Assembly: GCF_016595675.1 (NCBI RefSeq)
Contig: NZ_JAENJH010000002.1
Location: 806,001 to 870,000, forward strand
From: Prauserella cavernicola
Lineage (GTDB): Bacteria > Actinomycetota > Actinomycetes > Mycobacteriales > Pseudonocardiaceae
Direction: 5' to 3'
DNA: 64,000 bases
Part shown: positions 34,156-42,543 of the stretch, piece by piece
Numbering within the stretch: position 1 is the first letter of the stretch
How the letters are laid out: every line of letters begins with the position of its first letter
Program-made: the position numbers and the translations under genes
Notes under the pieces: model-generated
Told to the model about the DNA's origin: nothing
Databases searched by the model: none
What the model saw: the letters and a program-made list of their open reading frames with translations, nothing else

Positions 34156-35067
34156 ATGCTCGCCCTCGTCGTGTTCGGCGTCGCCGGATTCGTGGCACAG
34201 CTGGTGTCGGGAATGCTCGGCATGGGCTACGGCATGACCTCGACGACCGCGCTGGTCGCCTTCGGCACGGCACCTGCCGTCGCGTCGGCGTCGGCGCACT
34301 TCGCCCAGGTGGGCACCTCGCTGGCCTCGGGACTGTCGCACTGGAAGTTCCGCAACATCGACTGGCGGACGGTGAGCATCCTCGCGGTGCCCGGAGCGAT
34401 CGGTGCCGTCGTGGGCGCGTTCGTGCTGGTGTCGCTGTCCACGGACTTCGCGAGCGTGTGGATCAGCACGATCCTGTTCGTGCTCGGCCTCTACGTGCTG
34501 GTGCGGTTCGCGTTCCTGCGCCTCGGCAAGCTGATCACCGACAAGCGGCCTGGCGCGAAGTTCCTGGCGCCGCTCGGGCTCGTCGCCGGATTCGTCGACT
34601 CGACCGGCGGTGGCGGCTGGGGTCCCGTCGCCACGACGACGTTGCTGTCGAGCGGCAGGCTCGAACCGCGCAAGGTGGTCGGCTCTGTGGGTGCCGCCGA
34701 GTTCGCCGTCACGGTGGCAGCGTGTGCCGCGTTCCTCGTCGCGCTCTCCCACGAGGAGATGAACTGGGTGGTCGTCGGCGGGCTGCTGCTCGGCGGTGTC
34801 CTCGCGGCGCCGCTCGGTGCGTGGCTCGCGCACCGCCTGCCGCCCCGGGTGCTGGGCACGGCGGCGGGCGGGCTGATCATCCTGACCAACGGTTGGCTGC
34901 TGCTGTCCACGCTCGGTGCCTCGCCCACGGTGATCGCGGTGGTCTACGTGGGACTCGTGGCGTTCATCGTCACGGCACTGGCCAACGCGGTGCGCTCGAT
35001 GCGGGAGGAGCGGCGCGTCAACGCACTCGCAGGCGAGGACGACGTCCAGCAGACCGCCGACCGCTGA
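34156..35067 (+). CDS. TauE/SafE-family sulfite/anion exporter
   Basis: A 303-residue inner-membrane protein of the TauE/SafE (DUF81) family. Two homologous halves, about eight spans: the first opens VVFGVAGFVAQLVSGMLGMG, the second LGLVAGFVDSTGGGGWGPVA, each carrying the Gly-rich loop typical of the family. Family members move sulfite, sulfoacetate or other organosulfur anions. No sulfur gene is nearby, so the substrate is unknown. Preceded by the purB terminator-like hairpin. Confidence 0.88.
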   Translation: MLALVVFGVAGFVAQLVSGMLGMGYGMTSTTALVAFGTAPAVASASAHFAQVGTSLASGLSHWKFRNIDWRTVSILAVPGAIGAVVGAFVLVSLSTDFASVWISTILFVLGLYVLVRFAFLRLGKLITDKRPGAKFLAPLGLVAGFVDSTGGGGWGPVATTTLLSSGRLEPRKVVGSVGAAEFAVTVAACAAFLVALSHEEMNWVVVGGLLLGGVLAAPLGAWLAHRLPPRVLGTAAGGLIILTNGWLLLSTLGASPTVIAVVYVGLVAFIVTALANAVRSMREERRVNALAGEDDVQQTADR

Positions 35068-35137
35068 CGGCACTGTCGCACCGGCTTCACTCGCGCCTCA
35101 CCTCGCAGCCAACGGGCGGTCACACCCGTCGTGCCTA

Positions 35138-35827
35138 ATGAGGCGCGTGGACGCAACCCTGTTGGTGTCGCTGTCCGGTGCCGGCCCCCGGACCTTGCAC
35201 CGCTGCACAGAACTGGCCGGGGAACTGGACGCGCGCGGTGTCCCGCTCTCGATGCTGTTCACCCCGAGCGCCGAGGACGGTTCGCCCGACGTCTCCGAAT
35301 GGATGCGCGAGCGGGTGCGCGGCGGTGACGCCGTGCTGCTGCACGGCTACGACCACCGCATCAGGGCCGAGTTCGCCTCGCTGCCCGCCCACGAGGCCAG
35401 GCTGCGGCTGATCGCCGCGGGCGCCGCTCTGGAGAGGGCGGGTCTGCGCACCAAGGCGTTCGCCCCGCCGCGCTGGCGAGTTTCGCGCGGCACCCTCGAG
35501 GCGCTGCGGCACCACGGATACCGGCTGTGCGCCGACCTCTCGACCGTGCGTGACCTGACCACCGGCGAGGTGGCCCGCGCCAGGGTGCAGGGCTTCGGCA
35601 GCCAGAATCAGCGCACCGAGACGGTGCGGTGCTTCGCGCTCGTGCTCAGCGCCGCACGCGCGGCCAGGCGCGGCGGGCTGGTGCGGCTCGGCGTCGACGC
35701 GAGGGACCTGCGCAGGCCCGGCAGGCGGCAGGCCTTCCTGGACGCCGTCGACGTGGCGCTGGAGCACGGCGCCACCGGCCGGACCTACCTCACAGCGCTG
35801 CCGACTCGGCTCGCGGCAACACCCTGA
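35138..35827 (+). CDS. DUF2334 polysaccharide-deacetylase-like protein
   Basis: A 229-residue protein of the DUF2334 branch of the carbohydrate esterase 4 (NodB-like) fold: TLLVSLSGAGPRTLHRCTEL, metal-site-like LLHGYDHR, AFAPPRWRVSRGTLEALRHH and RLGVDARDLRRPGRRQAFLD. The first Asp of the usual deacetylase metal motif appears to be replaced by Ser (LVSLSG), so catalysis may differ from NodB. No signal peptide. The last 38 bases overlap the convergent MBL gene. Confidence 0.78.
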   Translation: MRRVDATLLVSLSGAGPRTLHRCTELAGELDARGVPLSMLFTPSAEDGSPDVSEWMRERVRGGDAVLLHGYDHRIRAEFASLPAHEARLRLIAAGAALERAGLRTKAFAPPRWRVSRGTLEALRHHGYRLCADLSTVRDLTTGEVARARVQGFGSQNQRTETVRCFALVLSAARAARRGGLVRLGVDARDLRRPGRRQAFLDAVDVALEHGATGRTYLTALPTRLAATP

Positions 35828-36425
35828 CCTCGGTGCCCTCGGGCGCGAGGTTGGTGAACAGGCCGTAGTGCATGGCCGGGTTGGCGAGCACGGCCTCGTG
35901 GATCGGCACCGCGAGGCGCGGCGACACGGCCCGCAGGTAGTCCACGGCCTCCCCCGCCTTGAGCCACGGCGCGCCCGTCGGCAGGCCGAGCACGTCGATG
36001 CGCTGCTCGGGCACGAAGAACGAGTCGCCGGGGTGGTAGAAGGCGCCGTGGTCGACGATGAACCCGACGTTGGGGATCACCGGGATGTCGGCGTGGATCG
36101 TGGCGTGCTGGCCGCCGACGACGTTGACGCTCGCCCCGCCGAGTTCGAAGGCGTCGCCGGGTTGCGCCGTCGTCGAGGGCAGGCCCAGCTTCTCCACTGT
36201 CTCCTTGGAACCGGGGTCGGTGATCAGCCGCGCGCCGGGGTTGGCCTCCAGCAGACCGGGCAGCTTCTCGGTGTCGATGTGGTCGTAGTGCTGGTGCGTG
36301 ATCAGCACGGCGTCGAGCTCGCGCTCACCTTCGAACCCGGAGGAGAAGGCGCCGGGATCGATCAGAATGCGGGCGCTGTCGGTTTCGATCAAGACACAGG
36401 CGTGTCCGAAGTGGACGATTCGCAT
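35790..36425 (-). CDS. MBL-fold metal-dependent hydrolase
   Basis: A 211-residue metallo-beta-lactamase-fold protein of the UlaG/YtnP-like branch: HFGHACVLIETDSARILIDP, then the metal motif THQHYDHID with His44, His46, Asp48 and His49, further ligands at GGQHATIH and HPGDSFFV, and the final His in PIHEAVL. Substrate unknown; relatives include lactonases and phosphodiesterases. It overlaps the DUF2334 gene by 38 bases tail to tail and is divergent from the aldehyde dehydrogenase. GGAGGG precedes the ATG by 7 bases. Confidence 0.9.
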   Translation of the reverse strand: MRIVHFGHACVLIETDSARILIDPGAFSSGFEGERELDAVLITHQHYDHIDTEKLPGLLEANPGARLITDPGSKETVEKLGLPSTTAQPGDAFELGGASVNVVGGQHATIHADIPVIPNVGFIVDHGAFYHPGDSFFVPEQRIDVLGLPTGAPWLKAGEAVDYLRAVSPRLAVPIHEAVLANPAMHYGLFTNLAPEGTEVRVLPRAESAAL

Positions 36426-36499
36426 GGTGCTCCCTCCAGTCGCGGTCCCACAGTACGCCGCAGGCTAGTTGGCAGATTGTCAGTAAGAAGACGTCGCCG

Positions 36500-36505
36500 T
36501 ACCCT
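36500..36505 (+). promoter_or_regulatory. Putative -10 box of leaderless aldehyde dehydrogenase gene
   Basis: TACCCT ends 6 bases before ATG 36512, in the divergent region with the MBL gene. The spacing matches the other leaderless genes here and supports 36512 over the upstream GTG at 36506, which lies immediately after the box. Confidence 0.5.
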
Positions 36506-36511
36506 GTGGCC

Positions 36512-37993
36512 ATGACCACAGTGCAGGCAGTCGAAACGTTCGACTCGCTCGACCCGGCGACGGACGAGGTCCTCGGTACCTACCCCGTGCACACGGCCGA
36601 GCAGGTCGAGGCCGCCGTCGCCAGGGCGCGCGAGGCCGCCAGGTGGTGGGAACAGCTCGGCTTCGCCGGGCGCGCGCAGCGACTGGCGAGCTGGCGCGGC
36701 ATCATCGCGCGCAGGCTGCCCGAGCTCTGCGAGGTGGTCCGCAGGGAGAACGGCAAGCCGGCCGGTGACGCCCAGTTGGAGATCGTGCTCGCGATCGAGC
36801 ACCTCGCGTGGGCCGCCAAGCACGCGCGCAAGATCCTCGGCCCGCAGCGCCGCTCGCCGGGCCTGCTGCTGTCCAACCAGGCCGCGACCGTCGAGTACCA
36901 CCCGCTCGGCGTGGTCGGCGTGATCGGCCCGTGGAACTACCCGGTCTACACGCCGCTGGGTTCGGTCAGCTACGCGCTCGCCGCGGGCAACGCCGTGGTG
37001 TTCAAGCCAAGCGAGTACACGCCCGGCATCGGCACCTGGCTCGCCGACACGTTCGCCGAGGCCGTGCCCGAGCACCCCGTGCTGCAGGTGATCACCGGCT
37101 TCGGGGCGACCGGCGCGGCGCTGGCGAACTCGGGCGTCGACAAGATCGCCTTCACCGGCTCGGCCACGACGGGCAAGAAGGTGATGGCCGCCGCGGCCGA
37201 GACGCTCACGCCCGTGGTGATCGAGGCAGGCGGCAAGGATCCGCTGCTCGTCGACGCCGACGCCGACGTGGAGGCCGCCGCCGACGCCACGGTGTGGGGC
37301 GCGTTCTCCAACGCGGGCCAGACGTGCACCGGCGTCGAACGCGTCTACGTCCACGAGCGCGTGTACGACGACTTCGTGGCGCGCGTGGTCGAGAAGACGA
37401 AGCGGGTGGACGCGGGCACGCAGTACGGCCCCATGACGATGCCCTCACAGCTCGAGGTGGTGCGCAGGCACATCGCCGACGCGCTCGCCAGAGGCGGACG
37501 CGCGCTGGTGGGTGGCAAGGACGCGGTCGGCGACCGCTTCGTCAGGCCGACCGTGCTCGTGGACGTGCCCGAGGACTCCGCGGCCGTGCGCGAGGAGACC
37601 TTCGGGCCCACGGTCACCATCGCCAAGGTCGCCGACATGGACGAGGCCGTCGAGAAGGCCAACGACTCGGTGTACGGCCTCGGGTCGACGGTGTTCTCCA
37701 AGCGGCGCGGGATGGAGCTGGCGCGGCGGCTGCGCACCGGACAGACGGCGATCAACGCGCCGCTGTCGTTCGCGGGCATCGCCTCACTGCCCTTCGGCGG
37801 GCTCGGCGATTCCGGGTTCGGGCGCATCCACGGCCCCGAGGGGCTGCGGGAGTTCGCGCGGCCCAAGGCCATCGCGCGCCAGCGCTTCACGGCGCCCGTC
37901 GCGCTCACGTCGTTCACCCGCACCGCAAAGACCGACGCGCTGGTGGGCAAACTGATCGGCAAGCTGCACGGCAAGCAGCGCGACAAGCACTGA
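36512..37993 (+). CDS. Aldehyde dehydrogenase family protein (succinate-semialdehyde-type)
   Basis: NAD(P)-dependent oxidation of an aldehyde to an acid, 493 residues. Catalytic Cys272 in GQTCTG, Glu238 in VIEAGGKDP, Asn142 in GPWNYP, and the cofactor motif FTGSATTGKKV. The pattern of a long C-terminal basic tail (LVGKLIGKLHGKQRDKH) resembles actinobacterial succinate-semialdehyde or membrane-associated fatty-aldehyde dehydrogenases; the tail may bind the membrane. Substrate not assignable. Divergent from the MBL-fold gene. Confidence 0.9.
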   Translation: MTTVQAVETFDSLDPATDEVLGTYPVHTAEQVEAAVARAREAARWWEQLGFAGRAQRLASWRGIIARRLPELCEVVRRENGKPAGDAQLEIVLAIEHLAWAAKHARKILGPQRRSPGLLLSNQAATVEYHPLGVVGVIGPWNYPVYTPLGSVSYALAAGNAVVFKPSEYTPGIGTWLADTFAEAVPEHPVLQVITGFGATGAALANSGVDKIAFTGSATTGKKVMAAAAETLTPVVIEAGGKDPLLVDADADVEAAADATVWGAFSNAGQTCTGVERVYVHERVYDDFVARVVEKTKRVDAGTQYGPMTMPSQLEVVRRHIADALARGGRALVGGKDAVGDRFVRPTVLVDVPEDSAAVREETFGPTVTIAKVADMDEAVEKANDSVYGLGSTVFSKRRGMELARRLRTGQTAINAPLSFAGIASLPFGGLGDSGFGRIHGPEGLREFARPKAIARQRFTAPVALTSFTRTAKTDALVGKLIGKLHGKQRDKH

Positions 37994-38103
37994 CTCCACA
38001 CCCGACTTCTCGCGATCGCCTGTCCGAGGGCAGGGCGGCGTGCTAAAAACGATCCGGCATTCGCCCGTAGGCGGTGCCGGGTCGTCGCACGTGGGGGAGT
38101 TCG

Positions 38104-38694
38104 ATGAACCAGCCGAATCCTGGGTGGTACCAGCAGCCGTACCAGCCGCAGCAGCCCGTTCACGGCTACCCGCAGCAGCAGCCGCCGCCCGGCTACGGCT
38201 ACCCACCCGGCTACGGTCCGCCGCGGCCGAGCACCGCGATGGCCTACGTCGCGGCCGCGTTCTTCCTGCCCGCGATCGCGTTCACCTACATCGTCGCGGT
38301 GATCTCGTGGGACGGGACGACGGACAACCTCGACGCGCTGGTGGCGACGCTTGGCCTGGCGTTCACCGACGACCTCACCGGCAACGTCGACTTCGCCATC
38401 ACCTTCAGCATCAGCTTCGCCTCCACGGTCACACTGTTCGCGGTGCTGCTGTGCTTCCGGCTCGGCTTCGTGCGCTGGATCCTCGTCGCGCTCGCCGCGA
38501 TCGGGTCGGGCTACTACGTCTACGCGATCATCGACCTGCTCTCGAGCACCGGCGGCGGGGACTACGTCGGCATGCCCGTGGTCGCGCTGCTGCTGTGGCT
38601 CGTCCCACTGGTCGGCGCGGCGCTGCCCGCGACGGGCCGGGCCATGCGCGGTGCAGGTCAGCGGCCTCTGGTCGCACACGGTCACTGGCGCTGA
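38104..38694 (+). CDS. Membrane protein with Pro/Gln/Tyr-rich N-terminal tail
   Basis: A 196-residue protein. The first 43 residues are low complexity (GWYQQPYQPQQPVHGYPQQQ), followed by four hydrophobic spans (AYVAAAFFLPAIAFTYIVAV, ITFSISFASTVTLFAVLLCF, WILVALAAIGSGYYVYAIID, PVVALLLWLVPLVGAALPA). Similar tails occur on the single-span proteins at 48269 and 51115, but the membrane domain differs. GGGGGAG lies upstream of ATG 38104. Family unknown. Confidence 0.72.
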   Translation: MNQPNPGWYQQPYQPQQPVHGYPQQQPPPGYGYPPGYGPPRPSTAMAYVAAAFFLPAIAFTYIVAVISWDGTTDNLDALVATLGLAFTDDLTGNVDFAITFSISFASTVTLFAVLLCFRLGFVRWILVALAAIGSGYYVYAIIDLLSSTGGGDYVGMPVVALLLWLVPLVGAALPATGRAMRGAGQRPLVAHGHWR

Positions 38695-38799
38695 CAGGAC
38701 TGGGCCAAACCGGCGAATCGGGCCCCCGCGCGCAACGTCCGGGAATACCCGCACGTCCAACGTGTGTATTAACCGGGTGAAATAGCGGTAAGTCGGCAC

Positions 38800-38832
38800 G
38801 GGGCCGAGGGGTGTCGGGGGCCTCTCGGCCCC
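38800..38832 (+). promoter_or_regulatory. GC-rich stem-loop in the purS leader
   Basis: GGGGCCGAG (38800-38808) and CTCGGCCCC (38824-38832) form a 9-pair stem with a 15-base loop, followed by TAAGCT, about 50 bases before the purS GTG. It may terminate transcription from the upstream membrane gene or attenuate purSQ. TAAGCT (38833-38838) could also be part of a promoter, in which case the hairpin precedes it. Confidence 0.45.
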
Positions 38833-38883
38833 TAAGCTACGCTCGATGGGCATCGACCTGCGGAAATATAGGAGCAGCCTGTC

Positions 38884-39123
38884 GTGGCCCGAGTAGTCGT
38901 CGACGTCATGCCCAAGCCCGAGATTCTCGACCCGCAAGGCCAGGCGGTGGCCGGTGCGCTGCCGCGCCTCGGCTTCGCAGGGGTCACCGAGGTTCGCCAG
39001 GGCAAGCACTTCGAGCTGGAAGTCGACGATTCCGTCGACGACGAGACCCTCGCGAAGATCGCGGAGGGGTTCCTCGCCAATCCGGTGATCGAGGACTGGA
39101 CCGTGCGGAGGTTGGAGGCGTGA
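38884..39123 (+). CDS. purS: Phosphoribosylformylglycinamidine synthase subunit PurS
   Basis: A 79-residue small subunit of the three-part FGAM synthase (PurS-PurQ-PurL) of Gram-positives, which bridges PurQ and PurL. Typical opening [40 protein letters not shown] and [12 protein letters not shown] 38884 follows an AGGAG about 9 bases upstream. The stop overlaps the purQ GTG by four bases. purL lies 6.8 kb downstream, separated by catabolic and transport genes. Confidence 0.96.
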   Translation: MARVVVDVMPKPEILDPQGQAVAGALPRLGFAGVTEVRQGKHFELEVDDSVDDETLAKIAEGFLANPVIEDWTVRRLEA

Positions 39124-39800
39124 GCCCCCGCATCGGCGTCATCACCTTTCCTGGCACGCTCGACGACGTCGACGCGTCCCGCGCTGTGCGCTACTCCGGC
39201 GCCGAGGCGGTGGATCTCTGGCACGCCGATGCCGACCTCAAGGGGGTCGACGCGGTGGTGGTGCCCGGCGGGTTCTCCTACGGCGACTACCTGCGGTGCG
39301 GCGCGATCGCCCGGTTCGCCCCCGTGATGACGTCGGTGGTGGAGGCCGCGGGCAAGGGGATGCCGGTGCTCGGCATCTGCAACGGCTTCCAGATCCTGTG
39401 CGAGGCCGGCCTGCTGCCCGGCGCGCTCGTGCGCAACGAGAAGCTGCACTTCGTGTGCCGCGACCAGTGGCTACGGGTCGAGAACAACGACACCGTGTGG
39501 AGCACGCGCTACGACCAGGGCGCCGAGGTGCTGATCCCGTTGAAGTCCGGCGAGGGCGGGTACATGGCCGACCAGGCCACGCTCGACCGGCTCGAGGGTG
39601 ACGGTCGCGTGGTGTTCCGCTACGTCGGCGGAAACCCCAACGGCTCCCGCAACGACATCGCGGGCATCGCCAGCGAGAGCGGCCGCGTCGTCGGCCTGAT
39701 GCCGCACCCGGAGCATGCGATCGACGCCCTCACGGGCCCGTCCGACGACGGTCTCGGCATGTTCTACTCGGCTCTGGACGCGCTGGTCCCCAGCGCCTGA
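39120..39800 (+). CDS. purQ: Phosphoribosylformylglycinamidine synthase, glutaminase subunit PurQ
   Basis: Releases ammonia from glutamine for PurL in conversion of FGAR to FGAM. A 226-residue class I glutamine amidotransferase: [34 protein letters not shown], nucleophile Cys in [14 protein letters not shown], and the His-x-Glu of GLMPHPEHA near the C terminus. GTG overlaps the purS stop (GTGA). A strong hairpin after the stop ends the purSQ transcript. Confidence 0.97.
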   Translation: MSPRIGVITFPGTLDDVDASRAVRYSGAEAVDLWHADADLKGVDAVVVPGGFSYGDYLRCGAIARFAPVMTSVVEAAGKGMPVLGICNGFQILCEAGLLPGALVRNEKLHFVCRDQWLRVENNDTVWSTRYDQGAEVLIPLKSGEGGYMADQATLDRLEGDGRVVFRYVGGNPNGSRNDIAGIASESGRVVGLMPHPEHAIDALTGPSDDGLGMFYSALDALVPSA

Positions 39801-39814
39801 GTCCGGCTTCCTCG

Positions 39815-39853
39815 AAGGCCACCTCACCCGCGTCGCGCGGGCGGGGTGGCCTT
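39815..39853. terminator. Strong terminator after purQ
   Basis: AAGGCCACC (39815-39823) pairs with GGTGGCCTT (39845-39853), and CCCGCG (39827-39832) pairs with CGCGGG (39836-39841) around a TCG loop, with a small internal loop. The result is a nearly continuous 17-18-pair stem followed by TTGTCG. It serves purSQ and, from the other side, the phosphonatase-like gene whose stop is at 39898. Confidence 0.8.
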
Positions 39854-39897
39854 TGTCGTATCTGGGGTCGACTCGCGTCCGGAGTCGGGGCCGGTCG

Positions 39898-40569
39898 TCA
39901 GATTCCCAGCAGGGCGGGGATCGCGGCCACGCTCGGCAGCATGTGGGTGTGGCGCGCCGCGCCCAGGTCGGTCGCCGAGTGGCCGCCGGTCAGCACTCCC
40001 ACGACGTATCCGGCGCCCGCGTTGCTGCCCGCTTCGAGGTCCCTCGTCGTGTCGCCCGCGGTGAGCACCGAGCGAACGTCGCGCACGCCGGTGCGTTCCA
40101 TCGCTCGAAAGATCAGGTACGGCGCCGGCCTGCCAGCCGACACGTCGTCGACCGACACCACGGCGTCCACCACGGAGTCGTCCCAGCCGAGGGTTTCGAG
40201 CAGCCCGCTCACCACCTGCCGGTCGAACCCGGTCGTCAGCGCCACCCGCACTCCCGCTCCCCGCAGGGCGGTGATCGCCTCGGGCACTCCGGGCAGCGGC
40301 GTCGGAGGGGTCGCGGCGTAGGCGTCGGCGAGCCTCGCGCGGAAGTCGGTCAGGCCCTGCTCCACCACCTCCGCGGTGGGCGCGCGCCCGGTGGTCTCGG
40401 TGACGAGCCCCGTGATGGCCTCGCGCTTGCCCGCGCCCATCCACCGCCGGACGTCGGCTGCCGTCGGTGTTCCGCCCGCGGCGGTCGCGGCCTGTTCCAG
40501 TGCGGCGTAGACGGCGCCGTGTTCCTCCACGGTGGTGCCCGCGATGTCCAGTACGGCGAGCTCGATCAC
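39898..40569 (-). CDS. Phosphonatase-like HAD hydrolase (TIGR03351/PhnX-like)
   Basis: A 223-residue HAD hydrolase. Motif I LDIAGTT places nucleophile Asp8 with Ala two residues on, the phosphonoacetaldehyde-hydrolase arrangement, and Lys48 in WMGAGKREA sits where PhnX carries its Schiff-base Lys. Motif II is ALTTGFDR, the third motif area GRPAPYLIFRAME, motif IV TAGDTTRDLEAG. PhnX proper cleaves phosphonoacetaldehyde to acetaldehyde and phosphate; the PhnX-like group is defined by association with phosphonate genes. It follows the GntR regulator with a GTGA overlap and is near a HpnW-type flavoprotein, supporting a phosphonate role. Confidence 0.82.
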   Translation of the reverse strand: MIELAVLDIAGTTVEEHGAVYAALEQAATAAGGTPTAADVRRWMGAGKREAITGLVTETTGRAPTAEVVEQGLTDFRARLADAYAATPPTPLPGVPEAITALRGAGVRVALTTGFDRQVVSGLLETLGWDDSVVDAVVSVDDVSAGRPAPYLIFRAMERTGVRDVRSVLTAGDTTRDLEAGSNAGAGYVVGVLTGGHSATDLGAARHTHMLPSVAAIPALLGI

Positions 40570-41315
40570 GAAGCAGACCTCCAGTTCCTGGCGAGCGCGG
40601 GCTGCGCACGCTGTGAGTTCTCGACGGCGAAGCTGACCAGGTCGGGCCGGTACCGGTCGTCGGAGTACTCGACGGGCCCGCCGTCGGCTCCGCAGGCTCT
40701 GCGGCGTTCGCGCAGCAGCGGCGCGCCCACGTCGACGCCGAGCAGTTCGCTGTCGGTGGCGTCGGCCGCCACGGCGTCCATCAGGTGGCGCGCGGTGCTC
40801 AGGTCCACTCCGCGCGCGGCCAGGTAGGCGTAGATCGAACCGGAGTCGCAGTCGTGGTCGAACAACAACCTGCCGACCGGCTCCACGAACGTCGTGCGCT
40901 CGAGCATCGTCGGCGTCTCGTCGATGAGCCGCAGCCGCAGCACCTGCACCACAGGGGCGCCCTCGTCGAGGTCCAGCTCGTCGGCGAGCTCGGCGGTCGC
41001 GGGCCTGCGGGCGATCTCGAGGGTGCGCTGCCCCGGTGTCCGGCCCAGGTCGCGCACCCAGCGGGAGAACGACAGGAACGTCTCGAACGGCTGGCTCAGT
41101 GCCTGTCGACGCACTACCGGCGGCTTGCCCCTGCCGCCGCCGATCATGCCCTCGGCCCGCAACGCCGTCAGCGCCTGTCGCACCGGCCCGCGCGAGGCGT
41201 TCCACTGTGCGGTGAGCTGCGACTCGGAGGGAACGGGTGTGCCGACGGGGAGCTCGCCGGTGGAGATCCGGCGGCGCAGATCCGCGGCGATGCGCTCGTG
41301 CAGGGGTCCGTCCAC
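40566..41315 (-). CDS. GntR/HutC-family regulator with UTRA domain
   Basis: A 249-residue regulator: winged helix-turn-helix (LHERIAADLRRRISTGELPV, PSESQLTAQWNASRGPVRQA, LRAEGMI) and a UTRA effector domain (from about residue 85: LGRTPGQRTLEI through PVEYSDDRYRPDLVSF). It precedes the phosphonatase-like gene in a two-gene unit and faces the flavoprotein gene across a 94-base divergent region. TATAGT lies 8 bases before the GTG, so its mRNA is nearly leaderless. It probably represses both sides and is released by a phosphonate or its breakdown product. Confidence 0.9.
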   Translation of the reverse strand: MDGPLHERIAADLRRRISTGELPVGTPVPSESQLTAQWNASRGPVRQALTALRAEGMIGGGRGKPPVVRRQALSQPFETFLSFSRWVRDLGRTPGQRTLEIARRPATAELADELDLDEGAPVVQVLRLRLIDETPTMLERTTFVEPVGRLLFDHDCDSGSIYAYLAARGVDLSTARHLMDAVAADATDSELLGVDVGAPLLRERRRACGADGGPVEYSDDRYRPDLVSFAVENSQRAQPALARNWRSAS

Positions 41316-41409
41316 GACACTTGACTATACAGCTCTGGTCAACCGTGACAGCGCGATGAACAGCACAGAACGTTCCTCCGTTGAGCCTTGACGTCGGGCA
41401 AATGAACCG

Positions 41410-42540
41410 ATGAGCTTGCTTGTCATGACAAGTTCCGTACTGGGTTCCGTCGACGTCGTCGTGATCGGCGCCGGGATCGTCGGCCTCTCCCACGCCCACG
41501 CCGCCGTCGAGCGCGGCCTCTCGGTCGCGGTGGTGGAGCGTGACGAGTGGGCGACCGGGGCCTCCGTGCGCAACTTCGGCCACGGCTGCGTCACCGCGCA
41601 GGACGGCGAGGCACTCGGCTACGCGCTGGCGGCGCGGCGGGAATGGGCGCGGCTCGCTCGCGACGCCGGATTCTGGCTCGGCGAGGACGGCACCCTCGTG
41701 GTCGCCCGCGCCGACGACGAGTTCGCCGTGCTCGCCGAGTTCGCCGAGCTGCGGGGCGAGCAGGTTCGACTGCTCGACGCTGCCGACGTCGCGCGCAAGG
41801 CGCCCGTCGGTGACGGCGTGGTCGGTGGCGCGGTGCTGCCGCTCGACGTCCGCGTGAACCCGCGCGAGGCCGTGCACGCCATCGCGACGTTGCTCGCCGC
41901 GCGCGGCGTGACGTTCCACTGGGCCACCACCGCGCACGTCATCGAGCCGGGCGAGGTCGCCACCAGCAGGGGCACGCTGCGCGCGGGCAACGTCGTGGTG
42001 GCCGTCGGACACGACGTCGACCGGCACTTCCCCGAGCTGGCCGAGCGCAGAAAGGTGCGCCGTTGCTCGCTGTCGATGCTGCGCGTGGCCGACCCGCACG
42101 GGCGCGAGGTCGGCCCCGCCGTGCTCACCGGGCTGTCGATGCTGCGCTACGCCGGGTTCGCGGCGTGCCCGAGCCTCGCGGAGGTCAGGGCGCGCGTCGA
42201 GCGGCGGCACCCGGACCTGCTCGCCGCGGGTCTGAACCTGATGTTCACGCAGCTCCCCGGCGGCGACCTGACCATCGGCGACACCCACGACCACCAGCGG
42301 ACCCTCAACCCGTACGTGGCCGAGGAACGCGACGAGCTCGTGCTGGCCGAGACCGCGCGCCTGCTCGGCGTCGGCTCGCTCACCGTGCGCGAACGCTGGC
42401 GCGGGGTCTACGCGTCGGCTCCGGAGCCGTTCCTCGTCGAGACGCCCGCGCCAGGCGTGCGCGTCGTGGCCGTCACCTCCGGCATCGGGATGACGACCGC
42501 GCTCGGGCTCGCGCCCGTGGTGCTCGACGACCTCGGCTGA
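41410..42540 (+). CDS. FAD-dependent oxidoreductase, TIGR03364/HpnW-like
   Basis: A DAO-type flavoprotein of up to 376 residues: FAD motif DVVVIGAGIVGLSHAHAA, GHGCVTAQDGEALGY, LPLDVRVNPREAVHAI and the C-terminal FAD segment VVAVTSGIGMTTALGLAP. It resembles the TIGR03364 group, defined from phosphonate-utilisation neighbourhoods, where such enzymes are thought to oxidise amino- or N-methylamino-phosphonates to phosphonoacetaldehyde; this would feed the PhnX-like enzyme encoded opposite. ATG 41425 is an alternative start, and it lies inside a 14-base palindrome (41419-41432) likely bound by the neighbouring GntR protein. Confidence 0.8.
   Translation: MSLLVMTSSVLGSVDVVVIGAGIVGLSHAHAAVERGLSVAVVERDEWATGASVRNFGHGCVTAQDGEALGYALAARREWARLARDAGFWLGEDGTLVVARADDEFAVLAEFAELRGEQVRLLDAADVARKAPVGDGVVGGAVLPLDVRVNPREAVHAIATLLAARGVTFHWATTAHVIEPGEVATSRGTLRAGNVVVAVGHDVDRHFPELAERRKVRRCSLSMLRVADPHGREVGPAVLTGLSMLRYAGFAACPSLAEVRARVERRHPDLLAAGLNLMFTQLPGGDLTIGDTHDHQRTLNPYVAEERDELVLAETARLLGVGSLTVRERWRGVYASAPEPFLVETPAPGVRVVAVTSGIGMTTALGLAPVVLDDLG
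41419..41432. promoter_or_regulatory. 14-base perfect palindrome, candidate GntR operator
   Basis: CTTGTCATGACAAG is perfectly self-complementary and overlaps the beginning of the flavoprotein gene, in or next to the divergent region with the GntR gene. Size and symmetry suit a GntR-family dimer. No second exact copy was seen nearby. Confidence 0.55.
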
Positions 42541-42543
42541 CCC

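Noticed and set aside
31867-35073. A 1068-codon open frame antisense to the TetR, purB and TauE genes
   Set aside because: GC-rich shadow frame: composition is His/Arg/Gly/Gln-rich without domains, while the opposite strand has clear families.
41321-41342. TTGAC...GTCAA dyad in the GntR/flavoprotein divergent region
   Set aside because: Five-base arms with a 12-base spacer; may be chance or -35 elements, and is weaker than the 14-base palindrome nearby.
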